Below are positions 63,801 to 64,000 of a stretch of DNA of 64,000 bases, piece by piece. Origin of the DNA: Urechis unicinctus. Its lineage: Eukaryota > Annelida > Polychaeta > Xenopneusta > Urechidae. The DNA lies in contig CM067343.1 of NCBI GenBank assembly GCA_034190875.2, positions 14,222,312-14,286,311 on the forward strand, read 5' to 3'. Position 1 is the first letter of the stretch. Each line of letters starts with the position of its first letter. Made by a program: the position numbers and the translations under genes. The notes beneath the pieces were generated by a model. It was not told the origin of the DNA, ran no database searches, and saw only the letters and a list, made by a program, of their open reading frames with translations.

Positions 63801-64000
63801 CGAGGCCTCGATGATTACAAGACGCCTAGCCCAAGGGCTCGTTGCCTCGTGATTATGTAAAAGAACAAATGCAGTGCATTATTTCATGCCCAATCATGGA
63901 CCAATACCCGGTGTTAATTATTCATCCGAATTGATAAATTACTTGCACCAAAACTGCATGTCCAATCTCTAACTGCCGCTAGCACGTAAATGTTGATAAA
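60867..64000. repeat. Large dispersed repeat L2, truncated by window edge
   Basis: Nearly identical to 8162-11276 in direct orientation, beginning at the same sharp left boundary (AAGATGGGG). The few differences include a 15-20 base insertion near 63350 (ATTTCGACCAAGTC region). The shared 66-78 codon frames (for example 63624-63860) start at TTG and owe their conservation to the recent duplication. Confidence 0.93.

Overview
The window is a piece of an animal nuclear genome: AT-rich, with short coding exons separated by introns, mostly GT-AG splice sites, long AT and TACA microsatellites, and large diverged repeats that fill roughly a third or more of it. No bacterial, organellar or rRNA/tRNA signal was found. 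The domains (C-type lectin, PAN/apple, sushi/CCP, fibrinogen-related, and a stand-alone P2X7-type intracellular domain) suit a marine invertebrate such as an echinoderm, hemichordate, cephalochordate or cnidarian. The sequence alone does not decide which. Most long open frames are chance products of AT-rich or repeat DNA; the real genes were found by joining exons whose splice phases agree.

Layout. 1-6.2 kb (minus strand): a modular extracellular protein whose visible exons read CTLD - PAN - CTLD - CCP - Ser/Thr-rich linker - CCP - CCP. Every module is bounded by phase-1 introns, and the gene runs off the left edge. 8.2-11.9 kb: repeat L1, nearly identical to L2 at 60.9-64 kb. 15.8-21.3 kb: repeat R1, with diverged relatives at 33.8-35.0, 38.1-40.3 and 48.1-52.9 kb. 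22.9-23.4, 41.1-41.6 and 45.5-46.3 kb: smaller shared repeat blocks. 24.3-26.3 kb (plus strand): a gene with a CRE-containing start region, an Arg/Gly-rich second exon and a C-terminal P2X7-type cysteine-rich domain. Its last exon carries two apparent frameshifts, both at homopolymers. 35.0-38.1 kb: a segment that interrupts an R-type repeat and carries a TACA array, a CTCF-like motif, a CRE and a short open frame. 44.5, 46.4 and 47.3 kb (minus strand): isolated coding-like exons of unknown function. 54.3-60.0 kb (minus strand): a complete-looking five-exon gene for a secreted PAN-fibrinogen-domain protein of about 321 residues.

The two well-supported minus-strand genes encode secreted or surface recognition proteins that share the PAN module, so the locus may be a small lectin or innate-recognition neighbourhood (inference). 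The P2X7-domain gene is unrelated in type. I saw no operon-like or defence-island system. The most unusual items are the CTLD/PAN/CCP architecture, a degenerate duplicate of a PAN exon, a GC-AG intron in a conserved fibrinogen-domain position, the double homopolymer frameshift, and two long perfect-looking hairpins.
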